This document shows, piece by piece, positions 25,022 through 35,440 of a stretch of DNA of 64,000 nt. Position 1 is the stretch's first letter; each line of letters begins with the position of its first letter. The notes beneath the pieces were generated by a model that searched no databases, had not been told where the DNA came from, and was given only the letters and a program-made list of their open reading frames with translations. Position numbers and translations under genes: made by a program. Source of the DNA: Pisaster brevispinus (Eukaryota; Echinodermata; Asteroidea; Forcipulatida; Asteriidae); NCBI GenBank assembly GCA_023634235.1, contig JAMKCF010000143.1, positions 1 through 64,000 of the forward strand, given 5' to 3'.

Positions 25022-25812
25022 TCTTCAGATCTAGGTTGCCTTGTCTTCAAGAGATCTACATTTAGGTAGCCTTGTCTTCAAGAGATCTAGGTAGCCTTGT
25101 CTTCAAGAGATCTAGGTAGCCTTGTCTTCAAGAGATCTAGGTTGCCTTGTCTTCAAGAGATCTAGGTTGCCTTGTCTTCATGAGATCTAGGTTGCCTTGT
25201 CTTCAAGAGATCTAGGTAGCCTTGTCTTCAAGAGATCTAGGTAGCCTTGTCCTCAAGAGATCTAGGTTGCCTTGTCCTCAAGAGACCTAGGTTGCCTTGT
25301 CTTCAAGAGACCTAGGTTGCCTTGTCTTCAAGAGATCTAGGTTGCCTTGTCTTCAAGAGATCTAGGTTGCCTTGTCTTCAAGAGATCTAGGTAGCCTTGT
25401 CTTCAAGAGATCAAGGTTGCCTTGTCTTCAAGAGATCTAGGTTGCCTTGTCTTCAAGAGATCTAGGTAGCCTTGTCTTCAAGAGATCAAGGTTGCCTTGT
25501 CTTCAAGAGATCTAGGTTGCCTTGTCTTCAAGAGATCTAGGTAGCCTTGTCTTCAAGAGATCTAGGTTGCCTTGTCTTCAAGAGATCTAGGTAGCCTTGT
25601 CTTCAAGAGATCTAGGTAGCCTTGTCTTCAAGAGATCTAGGTAGCCTTGTCTTCAAGAGATCTAGGTTGCCTTGTCTTCAAGAGATCTAGGTAGCCTTGT
25701 CTTCAAGAGATCTAGGTAGCCTTGTCTTCAAGAGATCTAGGTTGCCTTGTCTTCAAGAGATCTAGGTACCCTTGTCTTCAAGAGATCTTGGTAGCCTCGT
25801 CTTCAAGATGTG
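25022..25812. repeat. 25-bp minisatellite, about 31 units
   Basis: Unit 'ttgccttgtcttcaagag' followed by 'atctagg' (25 bp). The main variation is T or A at the second base ('ggttgcc' versus 'ggtagcc'), with rarer 'cctcaag', 'gacctagg', 'gatcaagg' and 'gttgcc' after 'catgag'. A three-unit block carrying 'gatcaagg' occurs twice in a row (about 25391-25540). The 'agatct' in most units is a self-complementary hexamer. Confidence 0.96.
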
Positions 25813-26724
25813 CAAGGCCATCAGGGCTTCTTGGTCCACTCGGTGGAGGTGCTGGTTATCACAGGAATGTTTTTCTGCCAATAAAACTAAGCTAGGATTA
25901 ATAAAAGAAACTTTATATCTCCATTACAGACATCATTTATCAATCTAGCAGGCAGCATATTCTGCTGATTCGGTAAATATTAGCAGGGGATTGAAGATAT
26001 AAGATAATACTAGGCCAGCAAGACCTCAAATGCGTCCAACAGGTACGTTTGCGGAACAAGAGATGTCAAACTGTGCTGTAGTAGGTTAGACCAGGTGCCC
26101 AGAACATGTGAAAAGTGCTGGAACAGTCAACCTCATTGGGTGAAAGGGTCTCACTAGGACATCACAAAAATGCATCGCTACCAGGTTCAAGGCATGGCCT
26201 AAGGTAGCAAACGATGTAGTAAACAGCAGCCAAAGAAACATTATGTAAAATCACAACCAGTCAGGGTATGAAGGCCGCCTACTGCTTCTGTGATACCAAG
26301 CTGTTTCTTTCTCAAAATGGACTTTGTGAGAGATTTCCTCTAATGAACAACAGTCACACATGGACCCTAATGCAAGGCCTGCAATGGAAAATAATGCTGT
26401 TCTGGCAACAACTGTGTATATCGGTGTCTGTGAGAAAGAACAGCTTGATATTACAGAAGCAAGGGTCGACCTTCATACCTTGGCTGGTTGGGATTTTTGT
26501 CATGTTTCTTCAAAAAAGAAAAAGTTCAGCCCTTACAGCAGCTAGCATCAGATCCAGCTCAGATTCTGGCCATGTGATCTCTGATGACAGACAAAGCAGG
26601 CAACCTGGCTGTTACCTTCTTTGTCGGCTAACTGTATGGGTTCAAAACATGAGACATGCTTACCTGTCAAGAGTAGATTATCTGTGCCTTGCATTCATTT
26701 AAACATGACAACATGTACATGGGG
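25813..26724. other. Non-coding stretch, no supported gene
   Basis: The longest ATG-started open frame of this part of the window (26268-26702, 144 codons) lies here. It shows no recognisable domain, only one hydrophobic patch around residues 77-88, and it runs into the SINE region. I treat it as chance. Confidence 0.5.
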
Positions 26725-26915
26725 TGTCAAGGCCAAGCAGTCTAGTGCAGTCTACTCAAGCTCTGGTATTTCTGATCAGCATAGTGTAGGTTCAAGTTCC
26801 GGTCTTGACACCTGTATCCTCAAGCAAGACACTTAACGATTATTGCTTTGTCCTTCGAATTGCTTTGCACTTCCTTGGTGCCATGGTTTGTGTAAAGCAT
26901 TCATACGCACTCACA
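26725..26915 (+). mobile_element. tRNA-derived SINE
   Basis: A Pol III B-box-like 'ggttcaagttcc' (26789-26800) is followed by 'ggtcttgacacctgtatcct' and 'caagcaagacacttaac', then 'attgctttgtccttcg'. This body matches in pattern the tRNA-derived SINEs with a 'gtcc.t.agcaagacact' block found in several invertebrate deuterostomes. The A-box side ('tctagtgcagtc') is degraded. The 3' limit is approximate. Confidence 0.68.
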
Positions 26916-28316
26916 ACCATTCTCTCTTTACTATGAGTTTTAGGCGGTACTTCATACAGATACCGACATCCTGACACCTCATCAACTGACATTTTTGTGG
27001 ATGATTCTTGACAAGAACTGTTGAGGAAGGTATTGATGTTGTATCCCGGGACTGTGACACACAAAAGACAAACAAAAACATTTATTAGTTTTCAGTAACT
27101 TGAAATACAGGGTGTAAGATGTGCGATTAAAAAAATATTGCGCATCGCAAATATTCTCTTCTTGGTTTTAAAAATATATTGCAATGAGTCCAAACTGCAT
27201 CGCAGATGGGATTAAGACATTCTTCCCTGGATACTGCAAAATGAGGTATCAACTCATTTATTGTCATTTTCACTCATTTTTTAGATGACACTGTGTGCTT
27301 TTTATGATAACTATCATTTAAACTTAAGAATAGCTCAAAGATAGCCCCATGGATAGTGCCAATATACTGGACTCCCTCTGCTTCTTGGCCCTCAGCCCAG
27401 CAAGTACCTTCAAGAGATGAGAGAATTGTTCTCACGTCTTTATGCCAAGATTTTTCCCCCAGTTGTCACTAACAATAGCACAATTGTGGAGAGCACATTA
27501 ACACAAAATTGTGCACACTCGTTCTGGAGTAAATTTATGAAAAAATCTTGGAGCTGATATTAAACACTGTCTACGACATGATGTTTACTGATGCACATGT
27601 GCACAGGAATGCTGATTCAATTTGCTGAAAAAGCAGCTTACCTACTTAGGTTTTTTAGTATCACTGCGTGCTGCTGATTCATGGTGTGCGCTAAAATGCA
27701 CATCAAAACAATATCACCTCCTGAAGGTTCTTGGGCCTATGGCCAAGAAGCAGAGGGGGCCCAGAGTGTGTTGGCACTGTTTATAGGGCTACCTCAATGA
27801 CAATAATGTTACTGTTTCCAACGCTTTCTTTCCATATATTTGGATAGCAAGGGCATAAATTGACATTCTAGCAACATCATTTAGACAACTGTATGTTGAC
27901 CATGAGTACGGGAAGATTTTCAGTTGAGTATCGGGTACATGACTTAGAGTACAGAATATTTCTGAGTGGAGAGTCGAGTATGGCTTTGGAGTACGTGTAC
28001 TTTGCCAGTCGTCTCAGAACGCATTACTCAGATGCGAGTGCCGAGTACAAATAACTCTGCAAATTAGTATAATGAAATGAAATTGAAAACACCTTCTCTG
28101 TTTACGTCTGCAGATTAATTGCTTCCCCCACAACAAGTTGGCTCCTCCCCCCCCCCCCCCCCCCCCGCCACCATAGTGGGCCATGCTCACCAAAAAAATA
28201 GCACCCACAAACCCTCAAACCCCAGTTAATTGCATTGTTCATTAGTGAGGAAAAACTAAACTTTTGCACTGAGGACAATAAGTTCATTATTCTGACATTG
28301 ACATGAACGAAACTGT
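26916..28316. other. Non-coding stretch with a 20-bp C run
   Basis: No gene recognised. The homopolymer of C at 28147-28166 is one of nine G/C runs of at least 10 bp in the window. If the minus-strand exon candidate at 28323-28393 is real, this would be its first intron. Confidence 0.5.
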
Positions 28317-28393
28317 GCTCACCAGCCACGTTGTGCCGCGGGCGCCTTTTTCCGCCATACCTCGGGGGACGGTGCCACAACCTTGTTGAACAT
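28317..28393 (-). CDS. Candidate first coding exon, minus strand, unidentified product
   Basis: Read on the minus strand, an ATG at 28393-28391 with A at -3 ('aaacaatg') opens 23 codons starting MFNKVVAPSPEVWRKK and rich in K, R, A and P. They run to a splice donor 'ctg|gtgagc' (donor from 28322). The stretch is more CpG-rich than its surroundings, as first exons often are. No downstream exon was found and the peptide matches no family I know. Chance is a real alternative. Confidence 0.25.
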
Positions 28394-28801
28394 TGTTTTG
28401 CTTTGGAAAACAATTTTTATCAGAAAAACAAGGCTAAGTTAAAGCTTCAATATCACATGCTTATGATCTACTTGCTTCTAGGTTTCATGGAATAATAACA
28501 AACGACTTTTGAATCTAAATGATCTCCTTACCGTTTCTAAATCACAGACATGTCTAACTCAAATAGAAATCTATCAGCGCCCTCTTTGTTTCTCCAAGGG
28601 GCAGGCGTGTTCACGCGTTGTATGACGACATTCACCATGCCATTCATTTCCATATTAATTGCAATTATCGTCTGCTCGCACAAAGAATAAGCACATTCTA
28701 TGTAAGTAAAGGTCTTCTCCCATAATCCTTAAAACAAACAAAATTCGCCTCTGCAGTTTTGGAAATCAGCAATCTATTTGTATAATATTTAACCCTCGTT
28801 T
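28394..28801. other. Non-coding stretch
   Basis: No feature recognised. It would be the upstream region of the minus-strand exon candidate. Confidence 0.4.
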
Positions 28802-29246
28802 AAGCCATCAGGCACTTTTCAGGTGTCCGTTTTTAATTAAAAAGTAATTACTCCGCCATTTTATTTTATTTGTATTTAAAAAATGTAAGGTTCCTCAACT
28901 ACACCTAGCCAAATAGCATGCCAATTGTCTTGTTACCATCGGGGTTGATTTCACACCCCAAAAAATCCACCAATGACCAGTTCTCCCGGTATTCCCTTGG
29001 GAAATGTAAGAAATGTAAGAAATTATGATGTTTTTGCTGACTCATCAAACAAGAGGGTTTCATTCAAACAAATGGCTTAGAGACACTTGTGGGCTGATCT
29101 CAATGGAAATTTTCTTGAATTTATTTTATTTAGTCACAAGGGTCTATATCCAATAGTTTGAGCGATTTAAACATGATTGTGTTCTCAAAAAACACGTATT
29201 ACACGCAAAATATCAAACGGACACTTGAAAAGTGCCTGATGGCATA
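28802..29246. mobile_element. Non-autonomous DNA transposon (MITE-like) with about 28-bp terminal inverted repeats
   Basis: The left arm begins 'aagccatcaggcacttttca' (28802-28821) and continues to about 28833. The right arm is its reverse complement, centred on 'cggacacttgaaaagtgcct' (29218-29237), with about one mismatch in the 26-bp core. The interior of about 380 bp is AT-rich and has no long open frame, so it cannot encode a transposase. Flanks are 'tttaa' on the left and 'ataag' on the right; a TTAA- or TA-type target duplication is possible but not intact. The family is not identified. Confidence 0.75.
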
Positions 29247-29479
29247 AGTGTGTGATTTTTTTTGATGGTGTCACGAAGAGTTAAGGAAGTTTTTAATATT
29301 TTGACAGAGACAGGCCCAACATTGATTTTAGGAACCAAATGATTGTTTTAATCCTTTAAATAGGGCCTATGTGTAGAAATTATGGCCTAAAGTAAAATTA
29401 ATCTGTGAAATGTTCATTTCAAAAAGCGGAGAACCAACGTTTTTGTAAAAATTGCAACATAGGAAGTAACAAACCCGAA
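29247..29479. other. Short AT-rich spacer
   Basis: Nothing recognised between the inverted-repeat element and the GC island. Confidence 0.4.
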
Positions 29480-29740
29480 AAGGGGCACACCTGCTGCTCT
29501 GCTGCCCGGTCCTCAACTCCGGGAGAACCAGGCGGACACGATGGGCGAGGGTGTGCCGTGGCTGAGGGCCCCGGGTTGCCAAGGCCTGGGTGCCGAGAGA
29601 GCCCTCCCGGAGTACAGCAAAGTACGGAGTAGGAGGCACGCGGAGGGACAGCCCCGCGGGGAGCGGCGGAGCTCCGCTCCCCACGGGCCGTGTATGTGCG
29701 CGCGTGCCAACTCACGCCTAAAAATAACGCAGGGCGCGTG
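29480..29740. other. Isolated CpG-rich GC island
   Basis: Composition switches abruptly to GC-rich with dense CpG ('ccccgcggggagcggcgga', 'gtgcgcgcgtgcc') inside AT-rich surroundings. It contains a palindrome 'ggcggagctccgctcc' near 29664. Several frames are open through it only because stop codons are rare in such sequence; none resembles a known protein. It could be a CpG-island promoter, a fragment of a GC-rich transposon or of ribosomal spacer, or transferred DNA. I cannot decide between these. Confidence 0.6.
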
Positions 29741-30035
29741 GTATTTGAAACGCTCATTAAATATGTAGCTACTTATCAAAATAGTAGTGTTGCACAATGG
29801 ATTTATAAAACTAAAAACTGAGTAGTGGGCCTACCTGCAGAAGTGATGGCCATACGAACTGTATACATAGTTCACACCTAATAGTAAATAACTCTCGGTG
29901 AATTACCCCGGTGTACACAAATATTACTTATGTTCATTGCCACACAATGGACTCTCTGCACTCAACCATTTTTAGTGTAGGTCTCTCCTTTCTTCTTGGG
30001 TAAAAACTTATTTGAAAATATCCAATTGGGTCTAG

Positions 30036-30110
30036 TTGGGGGGGGGGGGGGAATCAAACTGCAGCCAATTGAGTTGGGGGGGGGGGAATCAAACTGCAGC
30101 CAATTGAGTC
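30036..30110. repeat. Tandem duplication of about 36 bp containing a G-tract
   Basis: Two consecutive units each consist of 'gtt', a G run (30038-30051 and 30076-30086) and 'aatcaaactgcagccaatt' then 'gag'. The units differ mainly in G-run length. Confidence 0.88.
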
Positions 30111-31199
30111 AAATTTGTTTTGTGCCAATACACAACATTGGAAAATTTTCAATTGGTTCGAACTGGACATTTTGTCAGGGAATACATGTATCAAATCTAC
30201 TTCTGCAGTCTAGCCTGTGGCAACCAACAAAAAACAAACCATTGGCTTATGCAGTGACACTTGTTATATGTAAACTTGAATGTTCTTGTAAGCCCTACGT
30301 GGAAAAAGCCCTCAACCTAATAATAAGTTTTTACAGCCCAAAATGAATACTTTCCAAACAGGGTAGAATCCATCTTGGATTTGTGAGGACAAACTGGTCA
30401 TCACATGTTGTAGTATGAAAATAGGAGACTGGGTTGGGTGGGCCGAGACCAATCTAAAGACCAACGAAAATCAAACTAATTATGCTGTAGACCAATATTT
30501 TTTGCGTCTAGGTTAAAAAAATACCACAGTTCGATGTCAATAATCCCATGTCACATTTTCCCAAGCATTCAACAATTGTATTAATTTGGAATAACAAACA
30601 TTGACTTGTTGGAATATTTTGAAAGCTGCAGTCTTTAAGATCCCAGGTTCAAATCCAAAGATGTACTGTTTTATTTAATATTTTATTAAATGTCATTAAT
30701 GTTGAGGGTCCTAAGCTCGAATTAATCTAGCCTTAGGAATTAAATGGCCGCTGTGTGGATAGGCCTAACCCCCTTTTATACGGTAATTAGAAAAATAAGC
30801 AGCGAAGTTTTATTCATTCATGTCGTTGTCAAAAAGAATATCAGTTGTTTTTGGATAACGATAAAACAAATATTAAAAAAACTAAATAGGATAAAGAAAT
30901 ACAACACGGTGGGGAAAAACTTTTGTTTTAAGTTTAGATGCTCAAAATCTAAAATATCTTGTAACATCCAACGATCTTATTTTAAAAAAATCCCTTAACC
31001 CAGCAAAACTAACATTCTAGTTCTCTAGCGAAAAAAACTGATTGAAGTAAGCCAACGCTAAAATATGAGAGCTGGTTATATTGGTTCAGGGAATTAGGAA
31101 AGAATAAATCATTGATTTTTACATGAAAATCAATAATTGCGGTGCGATACTTTGTCTCACAGTATGCAAATAGATGAAAATGCATGCCAATGTCGTCAC
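30111..31199. other. Non-coding stretch
   Basis: No gene supported. A lone B-box-like 'ggttcaaatcc' occurs at about 30647-30657 without a matching A box or cloverleaf. Confidence 0.5.
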
Positions 31200-31247
31200 A
31201 GAGTCACGAGTGAACATGACGTCACGAGATATTCAGCACAAAAAAAG
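31200..31247 (+). promoter_or_regulatory. Candidate promoter with CRE and YY1-like element
   Basis: A perfect cAMP response element TGACGTCA (31217-31224) lies 24 bp upstream of the ATG, and 'aagatggcgtc' (31246-31256) covers the start. CRE plus an initiator-proximal 'aagatggcg' is a combination known from TATA-less animal promoters. No expression evidence is available. Confidence 0.4.
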
Positions 31248-32274
31248 ATGGCGTCTCTGTATTTTGACCGGAAAGGTAAGAACAATTTTGATTCAAAAGT
31301 CGTATTTTAACAGCCCATGAAAAGTGAAAACACAAAGAAACTGAACATGTCGTATTCGAACTTTAAATAAGCCCAGTTTTCCCCGTAAAAGTTGGATATT
31401 AAAACCTGAAAATGTCTACACTGTGAGCATGGTGATTAGCTTTCCCGAAGCATGGTGGAAAAAATGGCACTTGCGGGATAACATGGTTAGTAAGTATAGG
31501 CCTATATTACAGTATTAATTATTGTAGCAAGCAAAGTCTGCGGTTGAGTGTTACATGTGGGTGTCGGAGTCTTATTGTTAAGCTCCTTAACATCATTGCC
31601 AAATGATTGTTTTTCTACTACGCTAATTAATAATTCAAACTGTTGTTGTTTTGTGTGTGGGGGGGGTGGGGGGATTGACAATGACATAATAGTTGCCCTT
31701 CCACCCATATCCATTTTTTTGCCTTTTATGTTGTGCTTTACTTGAGCATAACCATCCAGCATAAAGTTAATGTTCTTCCTCTGTCATTCAAAGATATTTA
31801 TTTACACATTACCTGAAACTTGTGAACTGGACATGTTTTTAGTCATGTGCTTACCTTAACCAATCAACGTGAAAAAAAAGTTGCTGTCACCACACAGTCT
31901 TGCTCAAGGTGGTCACAGGTGGTCTGAAAAAATGGCGTATATATATAGCGCATATACACACACTGTATGCTGTGCGAAATGTGTGTATTACACGAGCACG
32001 ACACCTGTACTATTGTTCATGGGTCAAGACAGCAATTGGAAAATAGATCTCTGTCTGTTGTTTTGGTGAACCAGACGGATGTCTGGATTGTCATTTAAGC
32101 ATCTTGTGCTTTATTATTTAAACAACTAGACGGATTGAGCAGCTTTGATAGGCCTACTCTTTAGTTCACTTTACAGAAACATTCAATGATTTCTGTTTGT
32201 CTTTGTGTTTCACAGACCTTGAATCAAACATCATCACCTTGTCCAGAAACGTCCATAAAACTGTCAAACATTGA
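31248..32274 (+). CDS. Candidate two-exon small ORF, 28 codons, unidentified
   Basis: Exon 1 runs from the ATG at 31248 to 31275 (MASLYFDRK plus one base) and ends at a strong donor 'aaag|gtaagaac'. A good acceptor with a long pyrimidine tract ('ctttgtgtttcacag') ends at 32215. Joining them continues in frame as DLESNIITLSRNVHKTVKH and stops at TGA 32272-32274. The joined peptide would be 28 residues, so the transcript would be mostly non-coding. The exon at 32216 is also open in another frame up to 'attgag|gtataa' (32275), so a different upstream exon, and a longer protein, cannot be excluded. I recognise neither reading. Confidence 0.25.
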
Positions 32275-32365
32275 GGTATAAAGCTGTGGGGATGGTCTGA
32301 GGTAGATGTACTCTTTGTCATAGTTTGACTGGATGCAAGATTACAAGATAAATTTTTCTTGAGAG
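32216..32365 (+). other. Candidate second exon, partly non-coding
   Basis: It is bounded by a pyrimidine-rich acceptor ending at 32215 and by a consensus donor 'gagag|gtaagt' (donor from 32366). An alternative, weaker donor lies at 32276. Supported only by splice-site consensus. Confidence 0.3.
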
Positions 32366-33192
32366 GTAAGTCTAAACATCCTTCTATCATTTCAAAAAGA
32401 ACACTGAGAGGAAAGCTCTAACACTTATATTAATTATTGTAATCTGCTTGTTAATCATTGAGCAAGAATAAACTTAATACATTCTTTTACAATTTTTTCC
32501 ACTGTACTGGCACTTTCAATTAAAGGTGGAACAAATTTTCACCAGCATTAAATTTTCAGCTTTTTAGGTATACTTTTTGTGATAACTCGGCTTGTTATCA
32601 ATTGTGTACTAAATCAGTTGGTATGTCCATTGTCCAGAGGTTGATTAAATGTGTAAATAGTGCCTTCGTCATGAGGGAAGTGGTAGTTTTCCATCTTAAT
32701 TCAATACTTTGGTTCTGCATGACTCTAGAGCGCCTGTCTGAACCGGGTGTTACTCATTTCAAAACAGTGTTTGGCAGTTTCCCTCTCTCTTGGTTTTGCC
32801 CCGTTGGATTCCATGTGTCAACTCTTTCACTCTATAATAAAGTTGGGGACTATCTAGCCTAAAAGTGCTTGTCATCTCATCCGTGTTTATTTTGATTCAA
32901 ACTGTCGATACTCTCATTCCATACTCAATTCTTAGACAAGCTCTTAGTTTCAGTTTCTTGTATTTCTTCTTTGGTTGCAATGATCAAACTTACCAACATC
33001 CATTGAAAGTGCTACCCAGACACTTATGGCCCTGATCTAAATGCAACAATACACAACTTTTAAATACATTGACGTGAGTCTAACTTTCTTATCCGTGGTG
33101 TTTGTTTGTTTGTTTTTTGTTGTTTTTTTATCACAGCATTTATATTTCATATAATTTTTTAATATGAAACTGTTTTTATTGTTGAATTGCAG

Positions 33193-33409
33193 TGAGCCTG
33201 ATGAGTCATTAGAAGGGAATCTCTTCACTACTCATCGATGTCACAGTAGCCTGGATATTCTGCAACAGCCTTGGACAATGATTGTTCAGTTCTTATGAAG
33301 GAGGGTTGATTTGAAATGAACAGCAATCCAGGACAGTGATCAATTTCAGCACCACACTGTAGGCCCTGTACGATGTCATTAAAAACCTCTTCAGCCTAAA
33401 TCTCAATAG
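33193..33409 (+). other. Candidate non-coding exon
   Basis: Preceded by 'ttattgttgaattgcag' and followed by 'aatag|gtgagttt', giving a 217-nt segment that begins 'tgagcctgatg'. The last candidate exon (42478) begins with the same 'tgagcctg', which may mean alternative or duplicated acceptor regions. It is stopped early in the frames that would follow the upstream exon. Confidence 0.28.
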
Positions 33410-33992
33410 GTGAGTTTACATGGTTTAGTTTTCTCCACAGTGATAAGAAAATAAGGATCTAGAAGTGCAAACATCTTACAAAGATCTGAACAAGTCGGAT
33501 AAGTGTACAGTTTGAAATGAGATACTCCATTCATTTGTATCACACAAGATTTGCAAGTTAAAGATATCCATTTAATGCAAAGTTCAGATCATCGTAATAC
33601 AAGTTAATGTATATGGTGTTCAGCAGAAGAAAGTACTGCTGTCTAAACACAACCATGTTAATGCATTTTAGGAAATGAAACAAACGTTCAATCCTTAATT
33701 AGTCACTGACAAGCTGGAAACTTCCAATAGCATTTAAGAGAAGCACTTGAAGGTTCTAAGTATTACAATTCATACAAACCAAATAATGCTACCGAGCATT
33801 GACTCTTGAGCATGTGGTACTTGACATACTTTTTGGTATTACAATAAATATGTACATGTATGTATTTTGCTCATATGTGATGGTAAAAGAAAAGCATACA
33901 GCTGTGATTTTTAAACATTTATTATTTCATCTCTGAATGAGATGATCAAAATATCTTCCATTTTATGTCAAATAACTTGATTATTATTGCAG

Positions 33993-34018
33993 CCAGTTTG
34001 CTACTATGCTTGTAATAG
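33993..34018 (+). other. Candidate 26-nt micro-exon
   Basis: It lies between 'gattattattgcag' and 'aatag|gtgagttttt'. Very short; consensus sites alone support it. Confidence 0.15.
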
Positions 34019-35243
34019 GTGAGTTTTTAAGAGCATACATTGTCCAGTAGAGTTGAACAATATTATGGCAGATGCAATATTGTTTGTTCAGTTCAATCAA
34101 AAGCAGTATGTATTCTGAAAATACCACTGTGATAACACAACCCTTTATAATAATGGTTGATAGACAGAATAATGTGTCTGTGACTGATTTGAAGAATGGT
34201 CTGAATTAGTTTTGAGTCTGCTACTAAGTGACATCAGTCATAGCACTACTTAGGAAAGCATTCCATAAAGCTGAAGTACATTGTACATGGAATCATTCAA
34301 TTGGAAAGTCTTGTTATTAATGATCAATGTTGAGGCAGACCTTTTGAAGTTATGCAATAAAAAAAAAGATAAATCATTGTTATTTTGATCTCTAAAATTC
34401 AACTAAGTTAAAAACAAATCCTTTGTCACATGCATCGGGTTTATGTGGGTTTCGTTTCATTGGAATTGAGGATGGATTTAACATCTTGTGCAACTTCTCA
34501 CAATGTACTCAAGAGAAATTTTATTTGCTGCGTCAACAACAGTTGACATTGGTTTTTTTCCTGTAGAAGTGATAAGTGAAGACGAATTGCAGGACTTGTA
34601 TACATTTAGGAGAACAATTGACCATAAAATTTATTCAAGCCAGTACAAATGGACGCAAAGAGTAAAGTTTTTGTCTAGAGAATAACATTTGTTGCAACCG
34701 ACAAACCAACGTTGCTTATTTTGATTTCAGCAAATAAAATAAGCCTGCTATAAATGCAAAAAGAGATTCACTTTTCTTTTTTCTTTTTTTCTTTTTTTTT
34801 CATTAAAATGTGGTAAACAAAATTAACAAAATTTGCACATGTATTAAATAAAAACTATGGAGGAAAGGGTTCTCCTCTTCAAAAAACCAATGCTTTGATT
34901 CAGTGGTTGGTTAGGTCCCGATCTTGACACCACACCATCTCTTCTATCATCTTCTTGACCCTCTGTAGTTATAAACTCATCCATGGCATTTCTCACACCA
35001 CTTGTCCAACTGAGTTCATTATCTTGGGGTCAGTGATACAAATTACCTGCTACTGTCCCTTTTATTATACTTAAGCTACTGACCTATGTTCTCTCTGGAT
35101 CTTCTTTCTCATAATGATCTGGCTGGAACTCAACTCAAGCTCCTCCTTGTCCTAAATTCAAAGACTTTAAAAATGTTATTAATTTTATGGGAACAACAGG
35201 TTCTTTCAAACCTAAATATTTGAAAGAGAATATCTAGACCTTA

Positions 35244-35440
35244 AAATGACACAGCTGTTGATCCTTGACACAGTTGGGATCCATTTGACACATTTTGGAT
35301 CCATCTGACAAAATTGTTGATACATTTGACACAGTTGCAATCCATTCGACACAGTTGTGTTCCATTTTACACAGCTGTTGATCCATTTGACACAGTTGAA
35401 AGCCATTTGAAACAGCTGCAGTGTTGATCCATTTGATCAG
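35244..35440. repeat. Decayed tandem repeat, about 21-bp unit
   Basis: About nine units of the type 'ttgatccatttgacacag' appear with substitutions and small indels. The open frame on the minus strand here (repeating 'CVKW' and 'CQM') is just the repeat translated. Confidence 0.88.

Larger units (their letters stand above)
32366..35243. other. Presumed intronic sequence with exon-like segments
   Basis: No coding homology seen. It contains the exon-like segments at 33193-33409 and 33993-34018 and T- or GTTT-rich low complexity (about 33099-33130, 34770-34800). A possible polyadenylation hexamer occurs at about 32832. Confidence 0.4.

Noticed and set aside
26268..26702. 144-codon open frame
   Set aside because: No recognisable domain, no supporting signals, and an overlapping frame is open too. 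An ORF of this length can occur by chance in tens of kilobases.
29367..29797. Overlapping long frames on both strands of the GC island
   Set aside because: Up to five frames are open at once, as expected for GC-rich DNA; none has a recognisable protein.
30640..30665. tRNA gene suggested by a perfect B box 'ggttcaaatcc'
   Set aside because: No A box or acceptor and anticodon stems can be fitted upstream.
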